Shown: positions 1 to 8,363 of the stretch, in pieces
Numbering within the stretch: position 1 is the stretch's first letter
Layout of the letters: each line of letters begins with the position of its first letter
Assembly (NCBI GenBank): GCA_045611635.1
Contig: JAZKXL010000031.1
Coordinates: 1-19,840 of the forward strand
Reading direction: 5' to 3'
Origin: Fimenecus sp045611635
GTDB lineage: Bacteria; Bacillota; Clostridia; Oscillospirales; Acutalibacteraceae
DNA length: 19,840 bases
Position numbers and translations under genes: made by a program
Notes under the pieces: model-generated
The model's database searches: none
Told to the model about the DNA's origin: nothing
The model's input: the letters and a program-made list of their open reading frames with translations, nothing else

Positions 1-70
1 TTATAACATTTAAAAATATAAAATCAATATCACAAATTATAATTGTCTAACAGAATGATTAAAGGGATAG

Positions 71-155
71 GTCATTCTGAGCGTAGCGAAGAATCTCCCC
101 AATGGTAACATATCAACCAACAGAGATTTTTCGTCATTTCGTTCCTCAGAATGAC
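71..155. repeat. REP/MITE-like imperfect palindrome
   Basis: The left arm at 71-97 begins GTCATTCTGAG and ends AATCTC. The right arm at 123-155 begins GAGATTTTTCG and ends CTCAGAATGAC, so the outer 11 bases are a perfect inverted repeat. The inner arms match with a few mismatches and an indel. The element has no coding potential and lies between the tRNA terminator and the window edge. Palindromes with this kind of terminal sequence are known as dispersed intergenic repeats in many bacterial genomes. No second copy occurs in this window, so calling it a repeat rests on its form. The rest of 1-198 shows nothing recognisable. Confidence 0.6.
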
Positions 156-198
156 ACATAACTCCAAACATCCCGACAAACTCCAATTTGTTGATATG

Positions 199-225
199 AA
201 AAAAAGTACCCATCTATCGATAGGT
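199..225 (-). terminator. Rho-independent terminator of tRNA-Ser
   Basis: Read on the minus strand, the stem ACCTATC, loop GATA and stem GATGGGT are followed after two bases by seven T residues. The stem is 7 bp with one G-T pair. It starts 10 bases after the tRNA 3' CCA end. Confidence 0.75.
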
Positions 226-234
226 TCTAAAGTT

Positions 235-326
235 TGGCGGAGATGAAGAGATTTGAACTCTTGCGCCGCTATTCACGACCTACCGCATTTCGAGTGCGGA
301 CCCTTCAACCACTTGGGTACATCTCC
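235..326 (-). tRNA. tRNA-Ser (anticodon CGA)
   Basis: On the minus strand the acceptor stem GGAGATG pairs with CATCTCC, followed by discriminator G and an encoded CCA (235-237). The anticodon stem CCGCA/TGCGG carries the loop CTCGAAA, giving anticodon CGA, which reads the serine codon UCG. The T arm is AAGAG-TTCAAAT-CTCTT. A long variable arm, as expected for class II serine tRNAs, lies between the anticodon and T arms. It has a dedicated promoter and terminator, so it looks like a single-gene transcription unit. Confidence 0.95.
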
Positions 327-340
327 AATTTTACTTGATT

Positions 341-369
341 ATTCTATCAAATCAATAATATGTTGTCAA
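341..369 (-). promoter_or_regulatory. sigma-A type promoter of tRNA-Ser
   Basis: Minus strand: -35 TTGACA (364-369), 17-base spacer, -10 TAGAAT (341-346). The -35 is a perfect consensus. The -10 ends 15 bases before the tRNA 5' end. Confidence 0.8.
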
Positions 370-370
370 C

Positions 371-403
371 AAAAAACAGTAGGTAAATACCTACTGTTTT
401 TTT
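371..403. terminator. Terminator downstream of the GH43 gene
   Basis: The perfect inverted repeat ACAGTAGGTA / TACCTACTGT (376-385 and 388-397) is flanked by A6 on the left and T7 on the right, so it can act in both directions. On the minus strand it ends the GH43 transcript just after its stop codon and just before the tRNA promoter. Confidence 0.8.
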
Positions 404-405
404 CT

Positions 406-1353
406 TTATATGTGGTCTTTATATCTTTCGGCTGTGATTATTCCGTCTTTAACGTGAAGTTTGCAAATTCTTGCATTTCTCGCATCAAATGCGCTAGCGT
501 TAAGGCCATCATCATAGTCACGAGCGTGATAAATTGCATACCACTGACCATCTTCCTTAATCATTGAGTGGTGACCTGTACCTTCTTCAAAGTCATTTGC
601 TTTAAGTATTGGATGGTATGTATTATCATCAGGATATTTTTCAAATTTAATCTTTGTAAGGTCAGTTTCATCAGTTTTTGCTCTTGCATAACCAATATAA
701 TATGTAGGTTGTTCAAAGCAATTTCCTGAATACATAAGATAATGCCAGTCGCCCTCTTTGAAATAGAAAGCACCTTCAATTGTGTGCCAATGCTGACCTT
801 TCTTATATCTATCACGACGATAAATATCTTCATCAAGTGTTGGCTCAACAACTAAAACTGGATTTCCTGCAGGTGTGAATGGGTCAAGCATCTTGTCAAC
901 ATAAATACAAGTACCAATTCTTTCACCCTCAAATCTATTTTGAGAATAGAAAAGGAAAAGTCCTGCTTCGTTTTGCACTATGTGTGAGTCGATTGAGAAT
1001 GGGTGCAAAATTTGTTTCGTTCCTGTGAATGGTCCAAGTGGATTATCGGCAACAGATACGTGCATAGCGCCCCTATGACCGCCCTTGTCAGGTGTATCGT
1101 TGTATATCTCAATAGAATTATACATATAGAACTTTCCATCTAATTCAATAACACTTGGTGCCCAAAATGAATCGTGGTCAGGTACAGTCATAACAACACC
1201 ATAATACTCCCAACCTTCAAAAAGGTTGTCCGAATGATAAGCATAAATAGCATCATGCCCAGTAACATAGATATAATATCTACCATTACTTTTAAGAATA
1301 TATGGGTCGGCTTGCCCTACATAATGTGATTTGTCAACTTTTAATAAATGCAT
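406..1353 (-). CDS. Glycoside hydrolase family 43 protein (xylosidase/arabinofuranosidase type)
   Basis: This is a 315-residue five-bladed beta-propeller glycosidase of the GH43 type, expected to remove xylose or arabinose from plant polysaccharide oligomers. The start is the ATG at 1353, preceded by AAAGGGAC; an upstream in-frame ATG at 1428 has no ribosome binding site and overlaps the promoter. The likely catalytic base is Asp16 in ADPYI, the pKa-modulating residue Asp122 in SIDSHIV, and the acid Glu193 in TIEGAF. Further propeller signatures are FWAPSVIELDG (64-73) and GTGHHSMI (258-265). There is no signal peptide, so it should act in the cytoplasm on imported oligosaccharides, although no transporter sits beside it. 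It is monocistronic with its own promoter and terminator. Exact substrate cannot be read; family assignment is confident. Confidence 0.88.
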   Translation of the reverse strand: MHLLKVDKSHYVGQADPYILKSNGRYYIYVTGHDAIYAYHSDNLFEGWEYYGVVMTVPDHDSFWAPSVIELDGKFYMYNSIEIYNDTPDKGGHRGAMHVSVADNPLGPFTGTKQILHPFSIDSHIVQNEAGLFLFYSQNRFEGERIGTCIYVDKMLDPFTPAGNPVLVVEPTLDEDIYRRDRYKKGQHWHTIEGAFYFKEGDWHYLMYSGNCFEQPTYYIGYARAKTDETDLTKIKFEKYPDDNTYHPILKANDFEEGTGHHSMIKEDGQWYAIYHARDYDDGLNASAFDARNARICKLHVKDGIITAERYKDHI

Positions 1354-1386
1354 AATAGTCCCTTTCAAATAATAAAATATAGGTAA

Positions 1387-1415
1387 ATTATATAATGATA
1401 TGTAATTTATTGCAA
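1387..1415 (-). promoter_or_regulatory. sigma-A type promoter of the GH43 gene
   Basis: Minus strand: -35 TTGCAA (1410-1415), 17-base spacer, -10 TATAAT (1387-1392), located 33 bases upstream of the chosen start. Confidence 0.6.
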
Positions 1416-1452
1416 TAGAAAACCACATATTTCCTTAACAAGATTTGGAGTA

Positions 1453-1481
1453 TTAACAACTCATAGCATCAATGTTAAAAT
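1453..1481 (+). promoter_or_regulatory. sigma-A type promoter of the SH3b-C39 peptidase gene
   Basis: TTAACA (1453-1458), 17-base spacer and TAAAAT (1476-1481), 33 bases before the chosen start codon. Each hexamer matches the consensus at five of six positions. Confidence 0.55.
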
Positions 1482-1514
1482 GTTTATGCATATATGCGGA
1501 AAGACGAGGTGACT

Positions 1515-2486
1515 ATGAAAAAGTTATTATCAATTTTATTAACATTAATTATAGCATTATCAATAGTTGTAATGCCTATAAAATCTTATGGCGCAACCCT
1601 TACTTCACAGGCGGGTGTTGTGTCGATTTCAAGCGGAAAACTTAATGTGCGAAAGTCAGCATCAACAAGTAGTGAGATAGTTAACACACTCTCAAAAGGA
1701 ACATATATCACATTGATTTCAAAATCAGGCAATTGGTATTATGTTGAATACGCTGATGGAAAGTATGGTTATTGTCATAAGGTTTACATCAAACCTGATT
1801 CAACAAAAACTGCTACCGTTAAAACAAAATCAACATCCCTTAATGTACGAAGTGGTGCAGGTACTTCATATGCTATAAAGGATACTTTACCAAAGGGCGA
1901 GATAGTAATTATCCTCTCAAGCACAAATGGTTGGAGTAGAATTCTTTACAACGGCACAAAAACGGGATATGTAAACAACACTTACTTGAATATAAGTACA
2001 ACATCAACAAATTATTCGAAGGTTTCGTTAAGTGTGCCAAGCTTTAAGCAAACGGATTCACGTTGGGCAAATGTTAAAATAGGTACATCAGGTAAAACTA
2101 TTGCACAAATTGGTTGTGCTACAACGGGTATTGCTATGATGGAATCCTACCGCACTGGTACAACAATTTACCCTGATGCTATGTTAAAGAAACTTACTTA
2201 TACATCATCAGGAAATGTGTATTGGCCAAGTCATTTTAAAGCAGTCACAAATAGCAGCGATTATTTGAGCGGAATCTATCAAAAGCTTAAAGAAGGTAAA
2301 CCTATTTTATTTGGCGCAAAGAAATCAACAGGCGCTCAGCATTGGGTTGTTATTACAGGTTATAGTGGGGGAGATGCATTGACTGCATCAGGTTTTACAA
2401 TCAATGACCCCGGCTCAAATAAGCGAACAACCCTTCAACACCTTCTAAATGAGTACCCAATATTCTATAAATATTTCTATTATTAA
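1515..2486 (+). CDS. Secreted SH3b-SH3b-C39-like cysteine peptidase
   Basis: This is a 323-residue exported protein. The start is the ATG at 1515, with GAGGTG just upstream; the in-frame ATG at 1494 has no ribosome binding site. Residues 1-27 form a signal peptide (MKKLL, hydrophobic core, cleavage near SYGA). Two bacterial SH3 domains follow at about 33-93 and 101-160, each with the LNVRS/LNVRK core that typically binds cell-wall peptides. The C-terminal part (about 172-323) is a C39-like papain fold (Peptidase_C39_2 type). It has Cys201 in IGCATT, His276 in QHWVV and Asp298 in NDPGS as the likely catalytic set. Family logic suggests a wall-associated peptidase acting on peptidoglycan stems or extracellular peptides; the substrate is not known. 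It is transcribed from its own promoter. Confidence 0.83.
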   Translation: MKKLLSILLTLIIALSIVVMPIKSYGATLTSQAGVVSISSGKLNVRKSASTSSEIVNTLSKGTYITLISKSGNWYYVEYADGKYGYCHKVYIKPDSTKTATVKTKSTSLNVRSGAGTSYAIKDTLPKGEIVIILSSTNGWSRILYNGTKTGYVNNTYLNISTTSTNYSKVSLSVPSFKQTDSRWANVKIGTSGKTIAQIGCATTGIAMMESYRTGTTIYPDAMLKKLTYTSSGNVYWPSHFKAVTNSSDYLSGIYQKLKEGKPILFGAKKSTGAQHWVVITGYSGGDALTASGFTINDPGSNKRTTLQHLLNEYPIFYKYFYY

Positions 2487-2490
2487 CAAA

Positions 2491-2527
2491 AATAGTCCGT
2501 ATTTCATATTATGAGGTACGGATTATT
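2491..2527. terminator. Hairpin after the C39 peptidase gene (weak terminator)
   Basis: AATAGTCCGTA (2491-2501) pairs over 11 bp, with one G-T pair, with TACGGATTATT (2517-2527). No proper T-tract follows, so it may be an mRNA 3' stabilising hairpin or an inefficient terminator. Confidence 0.45.
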
Positions 2528-2576
2528 CCCGTTTATAGACATATTAACTCCATATGTCCTATAACTCTCTAATCTA

Positions 2577-2605
2577 TTGAAATAAGTAACTTAATGTTTT
2601 ATAAT
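2577..2605 (+). promoter_or_regulatory. sigma-A type promoter of the subtilisin-dockerin gene
   Basis: TTGAAA (2577-2582), 17-base spacer, TATAAT (2600-2605), 39 bases upstream of the ATG. Confidence 0.7.
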
Positions 2606-2644
2606 AAACAAAATGTTTATTAAGTTTTATTGGTGGAGAAGTAT

Positions 2645-5600
2645 ATGAGAAGATTTATATCAATATTAATATCTCTCATAATTGTATTTATGTCTGTTTC
2701 TAACGGTGTTGTTGCATACGCAATTGCATCAAAAGATAACGGGCTAGAATCCTTTGCCCAAAACCTAATTGATATGGTTCGTGAGCACGACGCCAACCTT
2801 GATTCTACAGATGAAAATGTGTCTGTCCAACAGTTTTACAGTTCGGGGCCAAGAGCAACAGAGTCTAAGTATGCACACCTTCCACCAAATGCTTTCGTAT
2901 CAAAGCGCCTTGTTGTAAAATCTGAAAAGAAAATTGATTTACAAGGTGCAGTTGACTGTGTAAGTGGTTATCGTAACTTGTATATTCTTCAATATGACTC
3001 TTATGATGCAGTTAAAAGTGCGTATGATTATTATCTTACACTTGATTACATTGATTATGTTGAACCTGACTACATTATGAAAATGCAAGTTGAAGATGAC
3101 TTTGAAGACGTTCTTGAAGATGTAGATGGCGTTATTGACGATATTAAAGATAAAATCAATAAAGATGATAGCGATAGTGCAAGTGATAAAATCTATGAAA
3201 TTGAAGATAAAGTAACATCATGGGCGTCCGATACAATAGGTTTTGAAGATATTAAGGATGATTTAGCAACTCAAATTAAAGATGATTATATTCAGGTTGC
3301 AGTCCTTGATAGTGGTGTAGATACTGACCATGAAATTTTTGAAGGTCGTCTTATTGAAAGTAACGTAAACTTAAGTAATACGGGTGAAGAGAACAACTGT
3401 GAAGATGACTTTGGTCATGGTACTCATGTTGCTGGGATTATTGTTGACAACACTTTAAGTAATGTTAAAATCAAGCCATACAAGGTGCTTAATAATCAAG
3501 GAAATGGTGCTGAAAGTCTTATTGCCATTGCAATTGATTTAGCGGTTGCTGAAGGTGCTGATATTATCAATATGAGCATTGCATCAGATGGCGAGTTTCA
3601 AATGATGACTGAATCAGTTAACAATGCGGTTGCTCAGGGTGTTAATGTTGTTGTTGCGGCAGGTAACAAAGGCGTTGACCTTACAACAAATTACATAGCA
3701 CCTGCTTGCATTGAATCGGCATTTACAGTTAGTGCAGTTAACGAAAAATTAGAATTAGCTTCATATTCAAACTATAATGGTACAATTGATATTGCTGCGC
3801 CTGGTGATAATATAAATAGTAGTTATATGAATGGTGCTTATATTAAACTTAGTGGTACATCTATGGCAACGCCACAAGTTACTGCAGGGTTAGCAATTGT
3901 ATACTCGATATATCCTGATAAAACCGCAAAAGAAGCAGAAGATATGCTGTGCGAATATGCAATTACTCTTGATGAAGATGTGGGGATAAATAAATTTGGT
4001 GCAGGCCTTTTGTATTTGAAGTATATTTTTGAAGAAAAACCAACAACTGCGGACCCTGTTTTTAGCGTAGATAGCTGTACATTTAAAAATAGTTTTACAC
4101 TTTCAATTAGTTGCCCAGAACCTAATGCTACAATTCTTTATATGATAAGTGATGATGACGATGTAACGGTAGATTTCCTTAATGGTGAAATTTATCAAAA
4201 TCAGCTTAAAATCTCACTTGATACTACAATTTATGCTGTTGCAATTGTAAAGGGTAAAAAATTCAGTTCTATTGTTAAAAAAGAATATGTTCGCGCCAAT
4301 AGTGCTGAATCAGACCTGTATGATATTAGTAGTTCAGGACTAATACAAGGTTATTTTGGTGAAGAAACGGACTTAATTATTCCTAAAAAAATAAGAAACA
4401 TAACAGTAAAAGGAATTTCCGCATCAGCATTTAAAGATAATGATAAAATTCGTTCTATTTCATTGCCTGATACAGCCACAAAAATCTATAACGAAGCATT
4501 TATGGGTTGTACTGCGCTTGAAACAGTTACCGGTAGTGGCATAACCCAAGTAGAGAAAAATGCCTTTGCAAATAGTACTCTTGTAAACTTTCCATTTGAA
4601 CAGTTAACATCTATTGGTGTGAGTGCCTTTGAAAATTGTCAAAATCTTCAAAATGTAAATCTTGCAAAAGCAACAACAGTGCAAGCAAGTGCATTTAAAA
4701 ACGCAAAAGGACTTACTAATATCAATAGCGATATACTTACCAATATTGGCATTTCCGCATTTAGTGGTAGTGATGTTCAACAAGTCAATTTGCCTAATAT
4801 TACAACCATCAATGCAACTGTATTTGAAAATTGCTCAAGTCTTGAGAAAGTTATAATCCCATATGCTAAAACAATTGGTAGTGGAGCTTTCCAAAATTGT
4901 ATATCACTTAAAGAAATTGATATATCTGTTTGTGAAACATTAGCAACAAATTGCTTTAAAAACACAGGGCTAGAATATGTCTATTGCAAAAATGTAAAAA
5001 CTTTAGGCAATTTTGCTTTTGCTGAAAATTCACAATTATCACTTGTGATGTTACCTAAAGCAAGTGCAATTGGTACCTATGCATTTCAAAATTGTCTTGA
5101 ATTACAGGTTGTACATATGCCTGAGCTTGTAACTCTCACAAACGACATTTTTTCAGGTTGTCCAAAATTGTTGTCATTGTGGTTACCATCAGTCAAAACT
5201 ATTAATAAAGGTGCTCTTGAAAACTCATCAATTGAATATTTAAAATTAGATAATGTTGTAAGTATAAAAGGTCTTCCAGCAACCCTTAAGGGCTTTATTG
5301 CGCCAAGTTCACTTAAAACAATTACAGGTGAAATACCATCAACCGATTTTATAGTTTATGGTTATGAGGGCACTTATGCAGAACAGTTCGCAAACGAAAA
5401 CAACAAACAATTTAGCACTGTGCCAACTATTGTGTATGACCTTGAGGACCAAGTAAGCACTGATGATAAATTCATTCTTGTTCATGCACTAGGATTTAAC
5501 TGTAAATATCAATGGTATAAAAATGATACGCTTTCTAATGAGGGTGGAACACCAATTGAGGGTGCAACAAACTATTATTATGAACCAACACGTAAAGATA

Positions 5601-6079
5601 ACGCAGCAGCATATTATTGTATAATTGAAAGCAATGATGGTGAAATGTCAAGTTCAATTAAAACAAAATATATTGCAAATGCGCTTGAATATAGAGAGGC
5701 GGATTATTCAGAATACAATGAATTATATGAATTCTACCAAGGTATTGACCGCACAATTTATATTGAAGAAGACCTTCAGGTTGTAGATGATTTATTTAAG
5801 ATTAATATTTCAGGTCTTAGTCTTGCTCAACAGGATTTGTTAAATAGCCATGTTCAAGAAATTAGAAAAGCTATTGAAAACGCAAGATTTAAATTTGTTT
5901 TGTGCGATGTAAATGGTGATGGAAAAATCTCAATAATTGATGCTCGTTTTTCTTTAAAAGTTGTTGTAGGTAGTATAGTGTTAGATAAAACACAAACACT
6001 TGCAGCTGATGTAAATGGCGACGGTAAAGTTTCTATTGCCGATTCTCGTGCAATTCTTAAATCAGTATTAAACCAATAA
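2645..6079 (+). CDS. Secreted subtilisin-like protease with BspA-type LRR, Ig-like and dockerin domains
   Basis: An 1144-residue extracellular multidomain protein. The start is the ATG at 2645 behind GGTGGAG; an in-frame TTG at 2630 would put the ribosome binding site inside the gene. Order: signal peptide (1-25); I9-like propeptide (about 88-145); an acidic Asp/Glu/Lys-rich stretch (145-212); peptidase S8 domain (about 216-455) with Asp222 (LDSGVD), His258 (GHGTH), oxyanion Asn341 (AAGNKG) and Ser406 (GTSMA). Then come a chitobiase/FN3-like beta domain (about 470-548), leucine-rich repeats of BspA/LRR_5 type (about 585-920, repeated AF.NC..L..V), an Ig-like domain (about 929-1002, YQWYKN and AAYYC), and a type I dockerin at 1085-1144. 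The dockerin has two DVNGDGK calcium loops starting at Asp1088 and Asp1122. All catalytic residues are present, so it should be active. The dockerin implies docking to a cohesin on a cellulosome-like scaffold; no cohesin is in the window. Confidence 0.9.
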   Translation: MRRFISILISLIIVFMSVSNGVVAYAIASKDNGLESFAQNLIDMVREHDANLDSTDENVSVQQFYSSGPRATESKYAHLPPNAFVSKRLVVKSEKKIDLQGAVDCVSGYRNLYILQYDSYDAVKSAYDYYLTLDYIDYVEPDYIMKMQVEDDFEDVLEDVDGVIDDIKDKINKDDSDSASDKIYEIEDKVTSWASDTIGFEDIKDDLATQIKDDYIQVAVLDSGVDTDHEIFEGRLIESNVNLSNTGEENNCEDDFGHGTHVAGIIVDNTLSNVKIKPYKVLNNQGNGAESLIAIAIDLAVAEGADIINMSIASDGEFQMMTESVNNAVAQGVNVVVAAGNKGVDLTTNYIAPACIESAFTVSAVNEKLELASYSNYNGTIDIAAPGDNINSSYMNGAYIKLSGTSMATPQVTAGLAIVYSIYPDKTAKEAEDMLCEYAITLDEDVGINKFGAGLLYLKYIFEEKPTTADPVFSVDSCTFKNSFTLSISCPEPNATILYMISDDDDVTVDFLNGEIYQNQLKISLDTTIYAVAIVKGKKFSSIVKKEYVRANSAESDLYDISSSGLIQGYFGEETDLIIPKKIRNITVKGISASAFKDNDKIRSISLPDTATKIYNEAFMGCTALETVTGSGITQVEKNAFANSTLVNFPFEQLTSIGVSAFENCQNLQNVNLAKATTVQASAFKNAKGLTNINSDILTNIGISAFSGSDVQQVNLPNITTINATVFENCSSLEKVIIPYAKTIGSGAFQNCISLKEIDISVCETLATNCFKNTGLEYVYCKNVKTLGNFAFAENSQLSLVMLPKASAIGTYAFQNCLELQVVHMPELVTLTNDIFSGCPKLLSLWLPSVKTINKGALENSSIEYLKLDNVVSIKGLPATLKGFIAPSSLKTITGEIPSTDFIVYGYEGTYAEQFANENNKQFSTVPTIVYDLEDQVSTDDKFILVHALGFNCKYQWYKNDTLSNEGGTPIEGATNYYYEPTRKDNAAAYYCIIESNDGEMSSSIKTKYIANALEYREADYSEYNELYEFYQGIDRTIYIEEDLQVVDDLFKINISGLSLAQQDLLNSHVQEIRKAIENARFKFVLCDVNGDGKISIIDARFSLKVVVGSIVLDKTQTLAADVNGDGKVSIADSRAILKSVLNQ

Positions 6080-6084
6080 AAAAT

Positions 6085-6120
6085 GCCTTGAGGCAAGTTG
6101 CTTCAAGGCGTTTCTTTTTG
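6085..6120. terminator. Convergent bidirectional terminator
   Basis: GCCTTGA (6085-6091) pairs with TCAAGGC (6103-6109). On the plus strand it is followed by GTTTCTTTTTG, on the minus strand by ATTTTTTATT. It serves both the subtilisin gene and the convergent FliB-like gene. The right arm includes the TGA stop codon (6103-6105) of the minus-strand gene. Confidence 0.8.
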
Positions 6121-7023
6121 TAATATTTCAATTAACTTGTTTAGATTTTCATCTGAATATTCAATTTCAGATGAATACATTCTTGCGATTTCTTCAATAT
6201 TATGATTTACATTGTTTAATGTGATAATCATATAGCAACTAAGTACTGCAAATAATAATCTACCTTTAAAGTAGCCATCATATATTGCTTCACCTAAATG
6301 TCTATAAATGAAGTATGTAAATAAATTTTTTATAGCGTTTTCATTTAAACAGGTGAGCGTAAATTGAATGTCATCATACATTTTAGCACTTTTAAGCAGT
6401 GCGCTCCAGTTATTATCAAGCTGTTCAAGATTTAAGTAAATGTCAATCCATTCGTAAAATGTTTTTTGAGGTAGATTAACATTGAATTTTTCAAAAAGTT
6501 TTTCAACTATCAACTTAAAACTGGAACTGTTCTCAATAATATCAAAAATTTCATTTCTTAACTTTGAAAATTCAAGTTCATCTTCAAAAATAATGCTTTC
6601 TTCATCATTACAATCAATTTCAACTAGTTTAAACGGTTGAGCTTCATTAACAACAATTTTTGCTGCTTCTTCGCAACAAAGACCTAATCCCATTTCAACT
6701 CTATCACCATAATAGTTGCGAAAACGAGGGTGGTCACTGCATATTTGACAAAGAGCATTTTCACCAAGATTTAATATAATTTCACATAAATTGTTTTTGT
6801 TAAGGAACGGACAACGCTCGTTGTCTGTCAGTTTAAAACAAGCATAATCATCATTTAAAACAATGTTATCAAATAATTTTTTACCAAATTCAGTATTGAT
6901 ATTTTTATATTGTTCATAAGTTTCGGTATCAATATCAATTTCCCAACCAATACAACAACTGTGTTTGCATTTGTCGGCAATACAACTGAATTTTTTATAA
7001 TAATTTGGCGCAAATATTTTCAT
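6103..7023 (-). CDS. FliB/YkgJ-type cysteine-cluster protein (flagellin lysine-N-methylase family)
   Basis: A 306-residue protein. The start is the ATG at 7023 with GGAG eight bases upstream; an in-frame ATG at 7038 overlaps that ribosome binding site. The N-terminal third carries the Zn/Fe-chelating CxxCxxCC-like pattern: Cys14, Cys19, Cys23-Cys24 (KHSCCIGWEIDI), Cys71 (CPFL), Cys80, Cys92 and Cys95 (CQICSDHPRF), and Cys116-Cys117 (GLCCEEA). This arrangement is what is usually annotated as flagellin lysine-N-methylase (FliB) in Clostridia. The C-terminal two thirds are helical without motifs I recognise. No flagellar gene is in the window, so methylation of flagellin is only one possibility and a metal-binding or redox role is equally open. 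It is monocistronic, with a strong promoter and a shared terminator. Confidence 0.72.
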   Translation of the reverse strand: MKIFAPNYYKKFSCIADKCKHSCCIGWEIDIDTETYEQYKNINTEFGKKLFDNIVLNDDYACFKLTDNERCPFLNKNNLCEIILNLGENALCQICSDHPRFRNYYGDRVEMGLGLCCEEAAKIVVNEAQPFKLVEIDCNDEESIIFEDELEFSKLRNEIFDIIENSSSFKLIVEKLFEKFNVNLPQKTFYEWIDIYLNLEQLDNNWSALLKSAKMYDDIQFTLTCLNENAIKNLFTYFIYRHLGEAIYDGYFKGRLLFAVLSCYMIITLNNVNHNIEEIARMYSSEIEYSDENLNKLIEILQKETP

Positions 7024-7051
7024 ATAAATACTCCACATTCAATATGAGACA

Positions 7052-7080
7052 ATTATAAATTAAAACACAAAACTTTTCAA
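7052..7080 (-). promoter_or_regulatory. sigma-A type promoter of the FliB-like gene
   Basis: Minus strand: TTGAAA (7075-7080), 17-base spacer, TATAAT (7052-7057), 28 bases before the ATG. A near-consensus promoter. Confidence 0.75.
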
Positions 7081-7103
7081 CGAATTTTTATAATTTATCT
7101 AAG

Positions 7104-7132
7104 TTGTAATTAAAATAAATCTATGTTAGAAT
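7104..7132 (+). promoter_or_regulatory. sigma-A type promoter of the MFS gene
   Basis: TTGTAA (7104-7109), 17-base spacer, TAGAAT (7127-7132), 26 bases before the ATG at 7159. It is divergent from the FliB-like gene promoter. Confidence 0.6.
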
Positions 7133-7158
7133 GTAAAAAATAAAATTAAGGAGTTATT

Positions 7159-8321
7159 ATGCTTTTTATTTTAGTTGTAATTTATATTGTTTTTATATCT
7201 TTAGGACTTCCTGACTCGCTTTTTGGTGCAGCTTGGCCTGTTGTCCATAAAGATTTTGAAATTCAAGAAAGTTTTGCATCGCTTTACGGTATAATCACTG
7301 GTGTTTGTGTAGGTGGGTAAGTTTTATAGCAGGTAAGGTTATACGAAAATTCGGTACACCTTTAGTTACTTTTGTCTCTACTTTACTTACTGTATTAGGT
7401 CTTTTTATTATGAGCGCATCACCTGATATTGTTGTTATGATGCTTGGTGCAGTTGTGTTAGGTTATGGCGCAGGCGTAATTGATACCGCGTTAAATAATT
7501 TTGTGTCACTTCATTACAAAGCACAGCATATGAACTGGCTTCACGCTTTTTGGGGTATAGGCGTTACAATTAGCCCGCTCATTTTGTCTTTGTTTTTATC
7601 AGATGAAACTGGCTCATGGCGAAACGGATATAGAGTAATTGCACTTTTGCAATTATCAATTGCAGTTGTTATTGCATTGTCTCTTAAAAAATGGAGAGAA
7701 ATTAAAGAAACTGAAGAAACAACAGAAATCTCAAATGAAAATAAAAAAGGTTTTATTGAAATACTCAAAATAAAAGGTGTACTTACAAGTTTGCTTTCGC
7801 AAGGACTTTACTGTAGTATGGAATTCCTTATTGGCACTTGGGGTGCATCATACCTTGTGCACATTCACACATTACAGCCCGACGAAGCCGCAAAATGGAT
7901 TTCGCTATATTTTGGTGGAATAACAGTAGGTAGAATTATATCAGGATTTATTTCAATGAAAGCAACTGACAACACAATGATACGCTTAGGTATCGCAACT
8001 TCCTTTGTGGGTATGATATTTTTAGCGCTTCCTATTGGTAAATTTTCACTTTTAGGGTTATTACTTATCGGTATAGGATTTGGACCGATTTTTCCAAGTA
8101 TATTACATAGTGTGCCTGACCGTTTTGGAAAGGAATACTCAGCCGATATTACGGGCTTCCATATGGGCGGAGCTTATGGAATAGGATTTGGAATTCAGTT
8201 AATTTTTGGCTTTGTAGCAACCGCAACAACATTCTATATTACACCGTTTGTGCTGTTGGCACTTTGTGTTTCTATTTTCTTGGCAAACGAAATTACAATT
8301 AAATCATTAAAGAAAAAATAA
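7159..8321 (+). pseudogene. MFS transporter, interrupted by a -1 frameshift near codon 53
   Basis: AAGGAG (7148-7153) precedes the ATG at 7159, which opens a 53-codon frame containing the MFS first-helix sequence SLGLPDSLFGAAWP. That frame stops at TAA 7318-7320 directly after GGTGGG. The protein resumes in the -1 frame from 7317 (VSFIAGKVIRKFG, the conserved helix 2-3 loop) and runs to 8321. Restoring one G in the GGG run gives a continuous protein of about 387 residues with the length and hydrophobic pattern of a 12-helix major facilitator of fucose-permease/YbjJ type. The missing base may be a sequencing error, a real inactivating mutation or a variable homopolymer. Substrate unknown. The 42-base gap to the next gene shows no terminator or promoter, so co-transcription with the bile-salt-hydrolase-like gene is likely. 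Confidence 0.85.
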
Positions 8322-8363
8322 TTGTTTTTGAAGTACGCATACTAATCAAAAGGAGAGATTAAT

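Noticed and set aside
7303..7325. Programmed -1 ribosomal frameshift in the MFS gene
   Set aside because: No slippery heptamer of the X XXY YYZ type precedes the stop, no clear downstream stimulatory structure is visible, and MFS transporters are not known to use recoding.
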